A stretch of 64,000 bases of DNA from NCBI GenBank assembly GCA_905200545.1, contig CAJKKQ010000007.1, positions 1 to 64,000 of the forward strand, given 5' to 3'. The notes below the pieces were generated by a model, which saw nothing but the letters and a program-made list of their open reading frames with translations, ran no database searches and had not been told where the DNA came from. Positions within the stretch are counted from its first letter, which is position 1, and every line of letters begins with the position of its first letter. The stretch comes from an uncultured Oscillibacter sp. Its GTDB lineage: Bacteria > Bacillota > Clostridia > Oscillospirales > Oscillospiraceae. Positions 24,750 through 33,638 of the stretch are shown here, in pieces. Both the position numbers and the translations under genes were made by a program.

Positions 24750-26108
24750 ATGAACGAAAATCAGAGCAAAAATGCCCAGGCGCCCATCCGGGACGCTCGA
24801 ACCCTGGGTACGCCCAAGATGCTGATTCTGGGATTGCAGCACATGTTCGCCATGTTCGGCGCCACAGTGCTGGTGCCCATCCTGGTACAGGGCTACGGCC
24901 TGCCCCTGTCCATCCAGTCCACGCTGTTTTTCGCCGGCTTCGGCACGCTGTTCTTCCATGTGTGCACCCGGATGAAAGTGCCTGCCTTCCTGGGCTCCTC
25001 CTTCGCTTTCCTGGGCGGTTTCCAGGCCATGGCGGCTATGGACAGCGGCATCTACGCCGGGATGGATCCGGCGGTAAAGCTGCAGTACACCTGCGGCGGC
25101 ATCGTGGTGGCTGGCCTTTTGTATGTGGTGCTGGCTATCATCATCAAGGCGGTGGGTGTCCATAAGGTGATGCGCTTCCTGCCCCCGGTGGTCACCGGCC
25201 CCATCATCATCCTCATCGGACTGAACCTGGCTCCTTCCGCCGTGTCCAACGCCTCCACCTGCTGGTGGCTGGCCCTGGTGGCCATGGCCATCATCATCGT
25301 GGCCAACATCTGGGGCAAGGGCATGATCAAGATCATCCCCATCCTGCTGGGTGTGGTGGGCTCCTATATTGTGGCGCTTGTGGCCGGTAAGGTGGATTTC
25401 TCCAGCCTGGCCGGTACCAGCATCATCGGTTTCCAGCCCTTTATCACCAATTTCTCCGGCAGTATCGCCAAGTTCGACGTCTCCGCCATTTTGGTGATGG
25501 CTCCCATCGCCATCGCCTCCATGATGGAGCACATCGGTGATATGTCCGCCATCTCTGCCACCGTGGGCGAGAACTTCATCGAGGATCCCGGCCTCCACCG
25601 CACCCTGGTGGGCGACGGCATCGCCACGGCTCTGGCGGGCCTCTTCGGCGCTCCCGCCAATACTACCTACGGCGAGAACACCGGCGTGCTGGTGCTCTCC
25701 CGGGTCCATGATCCCCGGGTGATCCGGCTGGCTGCCATCTATGCCATCGTCCTTTCCTTCAGCCCCATGTTTGCCGCGTTTGTCAGCTCCATCCCCTCTG
25801 CCATCATCGGCGGTGTCAGCTTTATCCTCTATGGCATGATCTCCGCCATCGGTGTGCGGAATGTGGTGGAGAACCAGGTGGACTTCACCAATTCCCGCAA
25901 CCTCATCATTGCCGCCGTCATCCTGGTGTGCGGCCTGGGCTTCACCGGCGGATTGACCTTCCACATCGGCGAGGTCTCCATTACCCTCACCTCCCTGGCC
26001 ATCGCCGCCATTGCAGGTATTGCCCTCAACGCCATTCTGCCCGGCAACGACTTCCACTTCGGTAAGACCGCAAACTCCGATACCGCTGCCTCTCTGGGCC
26101 GGTATTAA
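24750..26108 (+). CDS. uraA: Uracil/xanthine permease (NCS2), UraA-like
   Basis: 452 residues, about 14 membrane segments. QHMFAMFGATVLVP at the N-terminus, the FLGSSFAF segment and the LFGAPANTTYGENTGVL block are UraA hallmarks; the Glu of TYGENTG lines the uracil site. It should import uracil by proton symport. AAGGAG precedes ATG 24750; the frame stays open upstream through the attenuator, which is non-coding. The upstream leader peptide, U-tract and terminator imply pyrimidine-nucleotide control, which supports uracil rather than xanthine as the substrate. A GC-rich hairpin follows. Confidence 0.92.
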   Translation: MNENQSKNAQAPIRDARTLGTPKMLILGLQHMFAMFGATVLVPILVQGYGLPLSIQSTLFFAGFGTLFFHVCTRMKVPAFLGSSFAFLGGFQAMAAMDSGIYAGMDPAVKLQYTCGGIVVAGLLYVVLAIIIKAVGVHKVMRFLPPVVTGPIIILIGLNLAPSAVSNASTCWWLALVAMAIIIVANIWGKGMIKIIPILLGVVGSYIVALVAGKVDFSSLAGTSIIGFQPFITNFSGSIAKFDVSAILVMAPIAIASMMEHIGDMSAISATVGENFIEDPGLHRTLVGDGIATALAGLFGAPANTTYGENTGVLVLSRVHDPRVIRLAAIYAIVLSFSPMFAAFVSSIPSAIIGGVSFILYGMISAIGVRNVVENQVDFTNSRNLIIAAVILVCGLGFTGGLTFHIGEVSITLTSLAIAAIAGIALNAILPGNDFHFGKTANSDTAASLGRY

Positions 26109-26129
26109 GCGGACAAGTTTACAGCTGCT

Positions 26130-26169
26130 GCGCCCGCCCCGGAGCCCCGGGACGGGCGCTTGCTCGTTT
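26130..26169 (+). terminator. Hairpin after the uracil permease
   Basis: GCGCCCG (26130-26136) pairs with CGGGCGC (26153-26159) with an inner C/G-rich stem; the tail TTGCTCGTTT is only moderately T-rich. Confidence 0.5.
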
Positions 26170-26206
26170 CACACATCGCAAAAAACACAAAAAATACGGG
26201 AAATGG

Positions 26207-26234
26207 TTGACTTTTTGGGGATATCTTATATAAT
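26207..26234 (+). promoter_or_regulatory. Promoter of the lysine riboswitch transcript
   Basis: TTGACT at 26207-26212, 16-nt spacer, TATAAT at 26229-26234. Confidence 0.75.
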
Positions 26235-26247
26235 GAACAGGCAACTA

Positions 26248-26480
26248 GACCCATGATAGAGGCGCGGGCTTCAAGAGTACCCCTCTCCGACGGCAGGACA
26301 CCGGGGGAGACGGGAAAGGGGAGACCGCCGAGGCGCTACTCCGCTGCCTGGCGGGGAAGAGCCGGGCCGTCGGAGAACATCCGGCGGACTGTCACCCCCA
26401 AGGTGGAGCGCTGTCATGACCCATGGGGCTTTCCCCGGTGCCTGTATGAAGTCATGATGGATATCATGGCTTTATTTTTT
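26248..26480 (+). ncRNA. Lysine riboswitch (L box) with terminator
   Basis: Conserved L-box elements are present in order: GATAGAGGCGC (26256-26266), CTTCAAGAGTA (26268-26278), GGGGAGAC, AAAGGGGAGACCGCCGAGG (26317-26335), and the closing GGAGCGCTGTCATG near 26405-26418. The terminator is AGTCATGAT / ATCATGGCT (26450-26471) with TTATTTTTTT. The GTCATG shared by the aptamer's 3' end and the terminator suggests the switch point. Lysine binding should reduce expression of the transporter downstream. Confidence 0.92.
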
Positions 26481-26499
26481 TGCGTGAGGAGAGAGTATC

Positions 26500-28257
26500 A
26501 TGAGAAAGAACCTGCGCCGCTTGCTGCCTCTGCTGGCACTGGTGGTTCTGCTGGCCACGGCCATGTCCGTGACCGCCTTCGCCGCCGGAGATCCTACGGA
26601 GGAAGCCGGCACCAAGATGATTGAATGTCCCGACTGCGGCGGCAGCACCGCCTGTATGGAGTGCTACGGCCTGGATTCGGAGTGCGCCGCCTGCGGCGGC
26701 AGCAATGTCTGCGCCACCTGCGGTGGTACCGGCTATGTGGAGTCTCTCAGCCATTTTTTCAACACGGCCCTGAGCCTGCTGCCTCCGGTGATCGCCATTG
26801 CCCTGGCCCTGATCACCAAGGAGGTATACTCCTCGCTGTTCATCGGCATTGTGGTGGGCGGACTGCTGTATTCCAACTTCTCCTTTGAGGGGACAGTCCT
26901 CCATGTATTCGAGAGCGGCATCGTCTCCGTGCTGTCCGACAGCTATAATGTGGGTATCCTGGTGTTTTTGGTGATCCTGGGCGCCATGGTGTGCCTGATG
27001 AACAAGGCGGGCGGCTCCGCGGCCTTCGGGCGTTGGGCCCAGGGACACATCAAGTCCCGGGTGGGAGCCCAGCTGGCCACCATCGTCCTGGGCTGCCTGA
27101 TCTTCATCGACGACTATTTCAACTGTCTGACGGTAGGCAGTGTCATGCGGCCTGTTACCGACAAGTACAAGGTTTCCCGGGCAAAGCTTGCCTACATCAT
27201 CGACGCCACCGCCGCCCCCATCTGCATCATCGCCCCCATCTCCTCCTGGGCTGCCGCTGTGGCGGGCTTTGCTGAGGACGGCCAGGGCCTAAACCTCTTC
27301 ATCCGGGCCATTCCCTTCAATTTCTACGCCATCTTGACGGTGGTGATGATGGTGGGCATGGTGCTCATGAAAACGGAATTCGGCCTCATGGGCAAGTTTG
27401 AGGAGAACGCCGTGGAAAACGGCGACCTCTTCTCCGGCTCCAACCCCTACGCCATGATGGATGACGAGGTGGTGGAGGACAAGGGCCGGGTGATGGATCT
27501 GGTGGTGCCCATCGTGGTGCTGGTGATTTTCTGCGTCATCGGCATGATCTACTCCGGCGGATTCTTCTCCGGCGCCAGCTTTGTGGATGCCTTCTCCAGC
27601 TCTGACGCCTCTGTGGGCTTGATGCTGGGCTCCGCCTTTGCCCTGGTGGTGGCCTTTGTCTACTATCTCATCCGTAAGTCCATGTCCTTCCGGGATATGA
27701 TGAACTGCATCCCCGAGGGCTTCAAGGCCATGGTTCCCGCCATTATGATCCTGACCTTTGCCTGGAGCCTGAAGGCCATGACCGACTCTCTGGGCGCCAA
27801 GTATTTTGTCCGGGATTTCGTCCGCAGCTCCGCTGACGGCATGCAGATGTTCCTGCCGGCCATCGTGTTTGTGGTGGGCTGCCTGCTGGCCTTTGCCACC
27901 GGCACCTCCTGGGGTACCTTCGGCATCCTGATCCCCATTGTGCAGAATGTCTTCCCCATGGATAACCCGCTTTCCATTGTGTGTATCTCCGCCTGCATGG
28001 CCGGCGCCGTGTGCGGCGACCATTGCTCTCCCATCTCCGACACTACCATCATGGCCTCCGCCGGTGCCCAGTGCGACCACGTCAACCACGTGTCCACCCA
28101 GCTGCCCTATGCCATTACCGCAGCGGTGGTGAGCTGTGTCAGCTACATCGTGGCAGGCTTTATCCCCAACGCATTCATCGCCCTGCCTATCGCTATTGTG
28201 CTGATGATCGGCACTCTGCTGGTCATCAAGACCCTCCATGCCAACAAGCGCATTTGA
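26500..28257 (+). CDS. NhaC/LysW-type antiporter with N-terminal eight-cysteine domain
   Basis: 585 residues. Residues 1-29 look like a signal peptide (basic start, hydrophobic core, AFAAG). Residues 43-74 hold four CxxC pairs (Cys 43/46, 52/55, 62/65, 71/74) with CGG repeats like the DnaJ zinc-binding fold. From ~85 on it is an NhaC-family transporter: GALLYSNFS-like helices, IFIDDYFNCLTVGSVM, TGTSWGTFGILIPI and CGDHCSPISDTTIMASAGA. NhaC-type proteins behind lysine riboswitches have been proposed as lysine transporters (LysW), so lysine uptake is the likely job. The cysteine domain, if the signal peptide works, would sit outside the membrane; I do not know this fusion as standard. Confidence 0.88.
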   Translation: MRKNLRRLLPLLALVVLLATAMSVTAFAAGDPTEEAGTKMIECPDCGGSTACMECYGLDSECAACGGSNVCATCGGTGYVESLSHFFNTALSLLPPVIAIALALITKEVYSSLFIGIVVGGLLYSNFSFEGTVLHVFESGIVSVLSDSYNVGILVFLVILGAMVCLMNKAGGSAAFGRWAQGHIKSRVGAQLATIVLGCLIFIDDYFNCLTVGSVMRPVTDKYKVSRAKLAYIIDATAAPICIIAPISSWAAAVAGFAEDGQGLNLFIRAIPFNFYAILTVVMMVGMVLMKTEFGLMGKFEENAVENGDLFSGSNPYAMMDDEVVEDKGRVMDLVVPIVVLVIFCVIGMIYSGGFFSGASFVDAFSSSDASVGLMLGSAFALVVAFVYYLIRKSMSFRDMMNCIPEGFKAMVPAIMILTFAWSLKAMTDSLGAKYFVRDFVRSSADGMQMFLPAIVFVVGCLLAFATGTSWGTFGILIPIVQNVFPMDNPLSIVCISACMAGAVCGDHCSPISDTTIMASAGAQCDHVNHVSTQLPYAITAAVVSCVSYIVAGFIPNAFIALPIAIVLMIGTLLVIKTLHANKRI

Positions 28258-28271
28258 ACCAGCAGACCCAC

Positions 28272-28307
28272 AAGCGGATCCATGGAATCTCCATGGATCC
28301 GCTTTTT
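28272..28307 (+). terminator. Terminator of the NhaC-type gene
   Basis: AAGCGGATCCATGGA / TCCATGGATCCGCTT 15-bp stem, ATC loop, T-tract to 28307. Confidence 0.88.
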
Positions 28308-28340
28308 GGGAAAAGCTGCCGGCGGGATGGGACAGTCGGG

Positions 28341-28369
28341 TTTACAAAAGGTAAAGATCGTGTTAAACT
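28341..28369 (+). promoter_or_regulatory. Promoter of birA
   Basis: TTTACA at 28341-28346, 17-nt spacer, TAAACT at 28364-28369, 33 nt before the birA start. Confidence 0.6.
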
Positions 28370-28385
28370 AATCCGGTATGCGTCA

Positions 28386-28395
28386 GGGGGGGGGG
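28386..28395 (+). repeat. Ten-G homopolymer in the birA ribosome-binding region
   Basis: Ten consecutive G from 28386 to 28395, ending 6 nt before the birA ATG. It serves as, or lies on, the Shine-Dalgarno region. Confidence 0.8.
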
Positions 28396-28401
28396 ACTGC
28401 C

Positions 28402-29400
28402 ATGAGCCGTCAAGCTGTTTTGGATTTTTTGCGCAGCCAGCAGGGGAGTTTTTCCTCCGGAGAGGAGCTCAGCCGCCGCTTGGGCCTCAGCCGGGCCGCG
28501 GTTTGGAAGGCGGTGGAAGCCCTCCGGCGGGATGGTTACACCATTGAGGCCCGGACCGGGCTGGGTTACCGCCTGGCAGGGACGCCGGACGCCCTGACGG
28601 AAGCCGAGATCCGGGGCCTGCTGGGAAAGACGGAAGTGGTGGGCAGAACCCTGTACTGCCTGGATCAGGTGGATTCCACCAACACCTACGCCAAGCAGCT
28701 GGCTATGGCGGGGGCGGCGGACGGCACCGTGGTAGTGGCTGACTGCCAGACGGCTGGCCGTGGGCGCATGGAGCGCCGCTTTGAATCGCCTGCCGGACAA
28801 GGTATTTACCTGACCGCCCTGCTGCGCCCGGAGTTGCCGCCGGAGCGGCTGATGCCTGTGACAGCGTTGGCCGGTGTGGCGGTGTGCGAAGCCGTGGAGA
28901 AAGTATGCGGCGTGCGTCCCATGCTCAAATGGCCCAACGACCCGGTCCTCAACGGCAAGAAGCTCTCCGGCATCCTGACGGAGCTTTCCCTGGAGGCGGA
29001 GACCGGTCGGATGCAGTATCTGGTGGTGGGCATCGGCCTTAACGTGGGGCAGGGAGAGAAGGATTTTCCGCCGGAGCTGCGGCAGGTGGCTACATCGCTG
29101 CGTCAGGAGCTGGGAACGGCCGTGTCCCGGCCGGCGCTGGCGGCGGCGGAGATCCGGGCTCTGGATCGGTTGTATAAGGCCCTGCGGACAGGCGATCTTC
29201 AGGCATACCTGGAGGTCTATCGCCGGGACTGCGTGAACCTGGGAAGAACTGTCCGGCTGCAGGGGCCTGCCGGAGAGGCGACCGCCACCGCCGTGGGGAT
29301 CGATGACGAGTTCGGTCTGGTGGTGGAAGACGGCACCGGAAACCGGAAGACCATCCGCTCCGGGGAGGTCTCTGTCCGGGGATTGTACGGATATGTGTGA
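28402..29400 (+). CDS. birA: Bifunctional biotin ligase / repressor BirA
   Basis: 332 residues. The N-terminal ~60 residues are a winged helix-turn-helix (SGEELSRRLGLSRAAVWKAV), so this is the group II, DNA-binding form that attaches biotin to carboxylase carrier proteins and represses biotin genes. The ligase core has QVDSTNTYAKQLA, the biotinyl-AMP loop GRGRMERRFESPAGQGIY and KWPNDPVLNGKKLSGIL. The C-terminal SH3-like domain ends with GEVSVRGLYGY. ATG 28402 is chosen over the upstream start because the ten-G tract precedes it. It is followed by hairpins and a chromate-transporter pair. Confidence 0.95.
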   Translation: MSRQAVLDFLRSQQGSFSSGEELSRRLGLSRAAVWKAVEALRRDGYTIEARTGLGYRLAGTPDALTEAEIRGLLGKTEVVGRTLYCLDQVDSTNTYAKQLAMAGAADGTVVVADCQTAGRGRMERRFESPAGQGIYLTALLRPELPPERLMPVTALAGVAVCEAVEKVCGVRPMLKWPNDPVLNGKKLSGILTELSLEAETGRMQYLVVGIGLNVGQGEKDFPPELRQVATSLRQELGTAVSRPALAAAEIRALDRLYKALRTGDLQAYLEVYRRDCVNLGRTVRLQGPAGEATATAVGIDDEFGLVVEDGTGNRKTIRSGEVSVRGLYGYV

Positions 29401-29402
29401 AA

Positions 29403-29453
29403 CCAAAGTCCGCAAGGAGACTTTGGCCAGGCAGCCTCTGAAAGGGGGCTGCC
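29403..29453 (+). repeat. Two tandem hairpins between birA and the chromate-transporter pair
   Basis: CCAAAGTC/GACTTTGG (29403-29426) and GGCAGCC/GGCTGCC (29430-29453). The second is followed by GCTATTT. They may end birA transcription or form a leader for the next operon. Confidence 0.45.
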
Positions 29454-29490
29454 GCTATTTGCTGCGCGGTGAGGCGCGGGGGAGGATGCT

Positions 29491-30033
29491 ATGAATATTT
29501 ACTTGCAGTTGTTTTTGACATTCGCCAAGATCGGCGTGGTGACCTTCGGCGGCGGCGCGGCCATGCTTCCCATTTTGCAGCGGGAAGTGGTGGAGAACAA
29601 GCACTGGGCCACGGAGGAGGAGCTGGTGGACTACTACGCCATCGGCCAGTGCACTCCCGGCATCATCGCGGTAAACACAGCCACGTTTGTGGGCCAGAAG
29701 CTCAAGGGCCTCTCCGGCGGTATCTTTGCCACGCTGGGCATGGTATTTCCCTCCCTGGTGATCATCTCCATCCTGGCGGGCCTTATCACCAACTTTGCGG
29801 ATCTTGCGTGGGTGCAGAATGCCTTTGCCGGCATCCGGGCCTGCGTGTGCGTGCTGATCTTCAACGCCACAGTGCGTCTGATGAAAAAATCCGTGGTGGA
29901 TAAGCGCACGGCGGTGATCTTTGTAGTGGTGCTGCTGGGCAGTGTGTTTCTGGATATCTCCCCGGTGTGGTTCGTGCTGTGCTCGGCGCTGCTGGGGATT
30001 ATTCTCAAGGGATTGGAGGCCAAACGGGCATGA
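29491..30033 (+). CDS. Chromate-transporter (CHR) family protein, first half
   Basis: 180 residues, about five to six membrane helices. It is one short CHR domain: TFGGGAAMLPILQREVV with the GGG motif, QCTPGIIAVNTATFVG, and GMVFPSLVIIS. Short CHR proteins occur as tandem pairs that work together as a heterodimer equivalent to long ChrA. Despite the name, many clostridial members are uncharacterised and substrates other than chromate are possible. GGGGGAGG precedes the ATG. The next gene, encoding the partner, overlaps by 4 nt. Confidence 0.9.
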   Translation: MNIYLQLFLTFAKIGVVTFGGGAAMLPILQREVVENKHWATEEELVDYYAIGQCTPGIIAVNTATFVGQKLKGLSGGIFATLGMVFPSLVIISILAGLITNFADLAWVQNAFAGIRACVCVLIFNATVRLMKKSVVDKRTAVIFVVVLLGSVFLDISPVWFVLCSALLGIILKGLEAKRA

Positions 30034-30650
30034 TTTTCATTCGGCTGTATTGGGAATTTTTCAAGACAGGCCTCTTTGCCGTAGGCGGCGGCATGGCCAC
30101 CCTGCCCTTTTTGCAGGACATCGGGGAGTCCACCGGCTGGTATACTTACGCGGATCTTATGAACATGCTGGCGGTGTCGGAGTCCACTCCCGGCCCCATC
30201 GGCATCAACATGGCCACTTACGTGGGCTTCACCATCGGGGGTGTCCCCGGGGCGGTGATCGCCACCATCGGTGAAGTGACACCCTCCATCATCGTGATCC
30301 TGATTGTGGCGGCCCTGCTCAAGAGCTTCCGGGAGAACCGCTACGTCAACAACGGGTTCTATGGCCTGCGTCCGGCTTCCACCGGGCTCATCGGCGCCGC
30401 AGGCGTCACCATCATTCTGGAAGTGCTGACCCACATTGAATCCCTGGGTTCCGGTGACGGGATCATCAACCATTTCGCGCTGGAGAGCGGCATGGGCCTG
30501 GCGGATATCCTCAACTGGCCGGCTCTGGCCCTGGCGGCGGTGATTCTGGTGCTGACCAACTGGGTCAAGCCCACCAAGAATCTGCATCCCATTATTTTCA
30601 TCGTCATTTCCGCAGTGGTGGGTGTGGTATTCCACTTTGGCGGAGTCTAA
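30030..30650 (+). CDS. Chromate-transporter (CHR) family protein, second half
   Basis: 206 residues. Partner CHR domain: FAVGGGMATLPFLQDIGE, SESTPGPIGINMATYVGF, and GEVTPSIIVILIVAAL. It overlaps the first-half gene by ATGA, so equal production is likely. Compared with the other pair at 37711-38834 it shares the same motif layout but differs clearly in sequence, so the two pairs are old paralogues rather than a recent copy. A strong terminator follows. Confidence 0.9.
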   Translation: MIFIRLYWEFFKTGLFAVGGGMATLPFLQDIGESTGWYTYADLMNMLAVSESTPGPIGINMATYVGFTIGGVPGAVIATIGEVTPSIIVILIVAALLKSFRENRYVNNGFYGLRPASTGLIGAAGVTIILEVLTHIESLGSGDGIINHFALESGMGLADILNWPALALAAVILVLTNWVKPTKNLHPIIFIVISAVVGVVFHFGGV

Positions 30651-30660
30651 CAAGCCCCTG

Positions 30661-30697
30661 TGCGCCGGACACCGTGTGTCCGGCGCATTCGTTTTTT
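30661..30697 (+). terminator. Terminator of the first chromate-transporter pair
   Basis: TGCGCCGGACAC / GTGTCCGGCGCA 12-bp stem, CGT loop, TTCGTTTTTT tail. Confidence 0.88.
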
Positions 30698-30734
30698 CAA
30701 TCTGCGGTTTTTCCCGGAAAATCGACATGCGGAC

Positions 30735-30763
30735 TTGACGGGGCGGGAAAAAGCCGATATTAT
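30735..30763 (+). promoter_or_regulatory. Promoter of the zinc-ribbon / SH3 protein
   Basis: TTGACG at 30735-30740, 17-nt spacer, TATTAT at 30758-30763. Confidence 0.65.
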
Positions 30764-30804
30764 GTAAATTGTAAAATTGTTGACATCCGGGAGGAGGAAT
30801 CCCT

Positions 30805-31767
30805 TTGGCTATGAAACGCTGCCCCATCTGTGGGGAGAAATATTCGGAGACTTATAAAAAGTGTCCGTTCTGTGAGGAGGAAGAGGCTCTGCAAAGCGGC
30901 GGCCGGATCCAGCGGGGCGGCCACCGGGCCGGTAAGCGGGCCGCGTCCCGGGGACAGCAGCCCAATCTGCTCAGCCCCATTCTGGTAGTGCTGATTATCA
31001 TTATGGCTGTTCTGCTGGTCTATCTGCTCTTTGGCGACAAGATCCAGGACAAGCTTGCTGGGGAGGGGGATACCTCCCAGCAGACGGAGGAGATCACCCC
31101 TGTGGAGCCGGATATCACAGATGAAGGGGAGACAGAGGGCGTGATGCCCGACGACGAGGATCCCTCCGGCCAGACGGATTCCCAGACCGGTGAGGAAGAT
31201 ACAGACCAGGAGACTACCACTACGCCCTCGGATGTGGACAGCCTCCCGGAGACGCTGACCATGTCCTATCTGGGTACCCCCAAGACGGAGTTTACCATGT
31301 CCGTGGGCGACGCCCCCATTCCGCTGACGGCCTCCGGCGGCAACGGCAAGTATACCTGGAGCAGCAGCGATGAAAAGGTGGCCACCGTCTCCTCCGACGG
31401 CAAGGTATCCGCCGTGGCGGCGGGCCGGGCCACCATCACCCTGACGGACGGTTCCGCCAAGGGCACCTGCGTGGTGATCGTCAAGGGCGGCTCCACCGGT
31501 ACCTCCACGTCTGCCGGCACTTCCACCGGCTCTTCCACGGGCGGCGCCTTGAAAGCCGGCGCCGCGGTGGTGGTCAACGGCGGCAACGGCGTGTTCGTGC
31601 GCTCCGGCCCCGGTACCAGCTATGAGGCCCTGGCCACCGTTTCCAACGGAGCCAGCGTCCAGATCGTGAAAAGCGCCGGAGACGGCTGGTATCAGATCAC
31701 CTTCGCAGGCAGCGGCGGTGCCGATACCACCGGATACATGAAGGGCGACTATCTGGCCAACTCGTAA
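30805..31767 (+). CDS. Membrane protein with zinc ribbon, Ig-like and SH3 domains
   Basis: 320 residues. Cytoplasmic zinc ribbon (Cys 6/9 and 20/23), a basic stretch, one membrane helix (~residues 55-75), a long acidic Asp/Glu/Thr linker, a BIG_2-type Ig-like domain (YTWSSSDEKVATVSSDG ... GRATITLTD), a Ser/Thr/Gly spacer, and a C-terminal SH3b domain (VRSGPGTSYEALATV). Outer domains of this type bind cell wall or host glycans, so it is probably a wall-associated surface protein with a cytoplasmic metal finger. TTG 30805 has the best spacing to AGGAGG (7 nt); ATG 30811 is possible. Single-gene unit. Confidence 0.82.
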   Translation: MAMKRCPICGEKYSETYKKCPFCEEEEALQSGGRIQRGGHRAGKRAASRGQQPNLLSPILVVLIIIMAVLLVYLLFGDKIQDKLAGEGDTSQQTEEITPVEPDITDEGETEGVMPDDEDPSGQTDSQTGEEDTDQETTTTPSDVDSLPETLTMSYLGTPKTEFTMSVGDAPIPLTASGGNGKYTWSSSDEKVATVSSDGKVSAVAAGRATITLTDGSAKGTCVVIVKGGSTGTSTSAGTSTGSSTGGALKAGAAVVVNGGNGVFVRSGPGTSYEALATVSNGASVQIVKSAGDGWYQITFAGSGGADTTGYMKGDYLANS

Positions 31768-31777
31768 AGATGTGTGC

Positions 31778-31813
31778 AATCTCCCCGGATGTTACGGCAT
31801 CCGGGGAGATTTG
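31778..31813 (+). terminator. Terminator after the SH3-domain protein
   Basis: AATCTCCCCGGATG / CATCCGGGGAGATT stem with a short T-run (TTGTT), overlapping the next promoter. Confidence 0.78.
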
Positions 31814-31842
31814 TTGCGCCGGGGACGGAAGTATGCTATGAT
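31814..31842 (+). promoter_or_regulatory. Promoter of the ABC exporter-ylmH-xpaC operon
   Basis: TTGCGC at 31814-31819, 17-nt spacer, TATGAT at 31837-31842. Confidence 0.6.
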
Positions 31843-31880
31843 AAAGCGGCAAACCAATACCGAAAAACAAGGAGACAGTC

Positions 31881-33638
31881 ATGACCACCCAAGAGTTCCA
31901 GGAACGCTCCCATTTCCGGATCTTCCTGTCCTATTTCATGCCTCACCGGCGGCTTTTCCTGCTGGATATGTTCTGCGCCCTGCTGATCGCCCTGATCGAT
32001 CTGGCGTTTCCCTATGTGTCCCGCTGGTGCATGTATGAGCTGCTGCCCCAGAGTGCCTACGCCACCTTTTTCGCCGTCATGGCGGTGGTATTCTGCGCCT
32101 TTGCCCTGCGGGCGCTGCTGACTTACGTGATCTGCTACTGGGGCCATACCTTCGGCATCCTGGTGGAGGCGGATATCCGCCGGGACCTGTTCCGCCACAT
32201 GCAGGAGCTGAGCTTTGACTATTATGACCGCAACCGCACGGGCCAGCTGATGAGCCGCCTCACCGCAGACCTCTTCGATATCACAGAGTTGGCGCACCAC
32301 GGTCCGGAGGACATCTTCATCTCCGGCGTCACCATCGTGGGTGCCTTGGCGGTCATGTTCACCATCCAGTGGCGTCTGGCGCTGGTGATCGCGCTAATTC
32401 TGCCCGTTTTCTTCCTGGTGGTCTGGCGCTGCCGCCGCTCCATGAGCGAGGCATCCCGCCGGGTGAAGCAGCGCACCGCCACCATCAACGCCGACATCGA
32501 ATCCGGCCTCTCCGGCATCCGCACCGCCAAGGCCTTCGCCAATGAGGAGGCGGAGATGGAGAAGTTCGATGTCTCCAACAACAGCTTTAAGACCTCCAAA
32601 CGCCAGTTTCACAAGGCCATGGGCCGGTTCAACGCATCCATGGAGTTCTTTTTGACCATCCTCTCTGTGGCGGTCATCGCCGCCGGCGGCTTTTTCATCA
32701 TGCAGGGGCAGATGGACACCGTGGACCTCATTACCTTCAGCCTCTATATCACCACCTTTGTCAACCCCATTCGGAAACTCTCCAACTTTGCCGAGCTCTT
32801 TGCCAACGGTACGGCGGGCCTGGGCCGGTTCGTGGAGCTGATGCGGGAGGAGCCCGCTCTCAAGGATGCTCCGGATGCCAGGGTGCTGACCAACGTGGCC
32901 GGCCAGGTGGACGTGGACCATGTGAGCTTTGCCTATCAGGATGATCTGGCGGTGCTCCACGATGTGGACCTCCACATCCGCCCCGGCGAGACCGTGGCCC
33001 TGGTGGGGCCCTCCGGCGGCGGAAAGTCCACCTTGTGCCAGTTGATTCCCCGGTTCTATGACGTCACCTCCGGCGCCATCCGCATTGACGGACAGGATGT
33101 GCGGCAGGTGACCCAGGAATCCCTGCGCCAGAACGTGGGCGTGGTGCAGCAGGAGGTGTTCCTCTTTGCTGCCAGCATTCTGGAGAACATCCGCTACGGC
33201 CGCCCCGGCGCCACGGAGGAAGAGGTTGCCCATGCCGCCAAGCTGGCGGAGATTTATGACGACATTGTGGCCATGCCCGAGGGCTTCAACACCTATGTGG
33301 GAGAGCGGGGCACCCTCCTCTCCGGCGGGCAGAAGCAGCGGATCTCCATCGCCCGGATCTTTTTGAAAAATCCCCCGGTGCTGATCCTGGACGAGGCCAC
33401 CTCCGCCCTGGACTCCGTCACCGAGGCCCGGATCCAGCAGACCTTTGAAAAGCTGGCCAAGGGCCGTACCACCATCATCATCGCCCACCGGCTCTCCACC
33501 GTGCGCAACGCTGACCGCATCGCTGTCATCGAGGACGGCCGCATTGCGGAGCTGGGCTCCCACCAGGAGCTGATGGACAAAAACGGCGCTTACGCGGAGT
33601 TGGTGCGCACGCAGGAGCTGGGACATGGAGAAGAGTAA
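31881..33638 (+). CDS. ABC exporter (fused membrane and ATPase domains)
   Basis: 585 residues, MsbA/LmrA-type half transporter that would act as a dimer. N-terminal type IV membrane domain with six helices (~residues 10-320); ATPase domain with Walker [11 protein letters not shown]-loop, signature [15 protein letters not shown], Walker [12 protein letters not shown] and switch His in IIAHRLSTV. All catalytic residues are present. Substrate unknown; lipids, peptides and drugs are all possible for this class. AAGGAG precedes ATG 31881. ylmH starts inside its last 14 bases, so the two are tightly coupled. Confidence 0.93.
   Translation: MTTQEFQERSHFRIFLSYFMPHRRLFLLDMFCALLIALIDLAFPYVSRWCMYELLPQSAYATFFAVMAVVFCAFALRALLTYVICYWGHTFGILVEADIRRDLFRHMQELSFDYYDRNRTGQLMSRLTADLFDITELAHHGPEDIFISGVTIVGALAVMFTIQWRLALVIALILPVFFLVVWRCRRSMSEASRRVKQRTATINADIESGLSGIRTAKAFANEEAEMEKFDVSNNSFKTSKRQFHKAMGRFNASMEFFLTILSVAVIAAGGFFIMQGQMDTVDLITFSLYITTFVNPIRKLSNFAELFANGTAGLGRFVELMREEPALKDAPDARVLTNVAGQVDVDHVSFAYQDDLAVLHDVDLHIRPGETVALVGPSGGGKSTLCQLIPRFYDVTSGAIRIDGQDVRQVTQESLRQNVGVVQQEVFLFAASILENIRYGRPGATEEEVAHAAKLAEIYDDIVAMPEGFNTYVGERGTLLSGGQKQRISIARIFLKNPPVLILDEATSALDSVTEARIQQTFEKLAKGRTTIIIAHRLSTVRNADRIAVIEDGRIAELGSHQELMDKNGAYAELVRTQELGHGEE

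Noticed and set aside
28386..28395. Assembly error as the explanation for the ten-G tract
   Set aside because: Possible, but the tract is intergenic and does not disrupt a frame, so nothing in the sequence requires an error. Left as a finding with read-level checking suggested.
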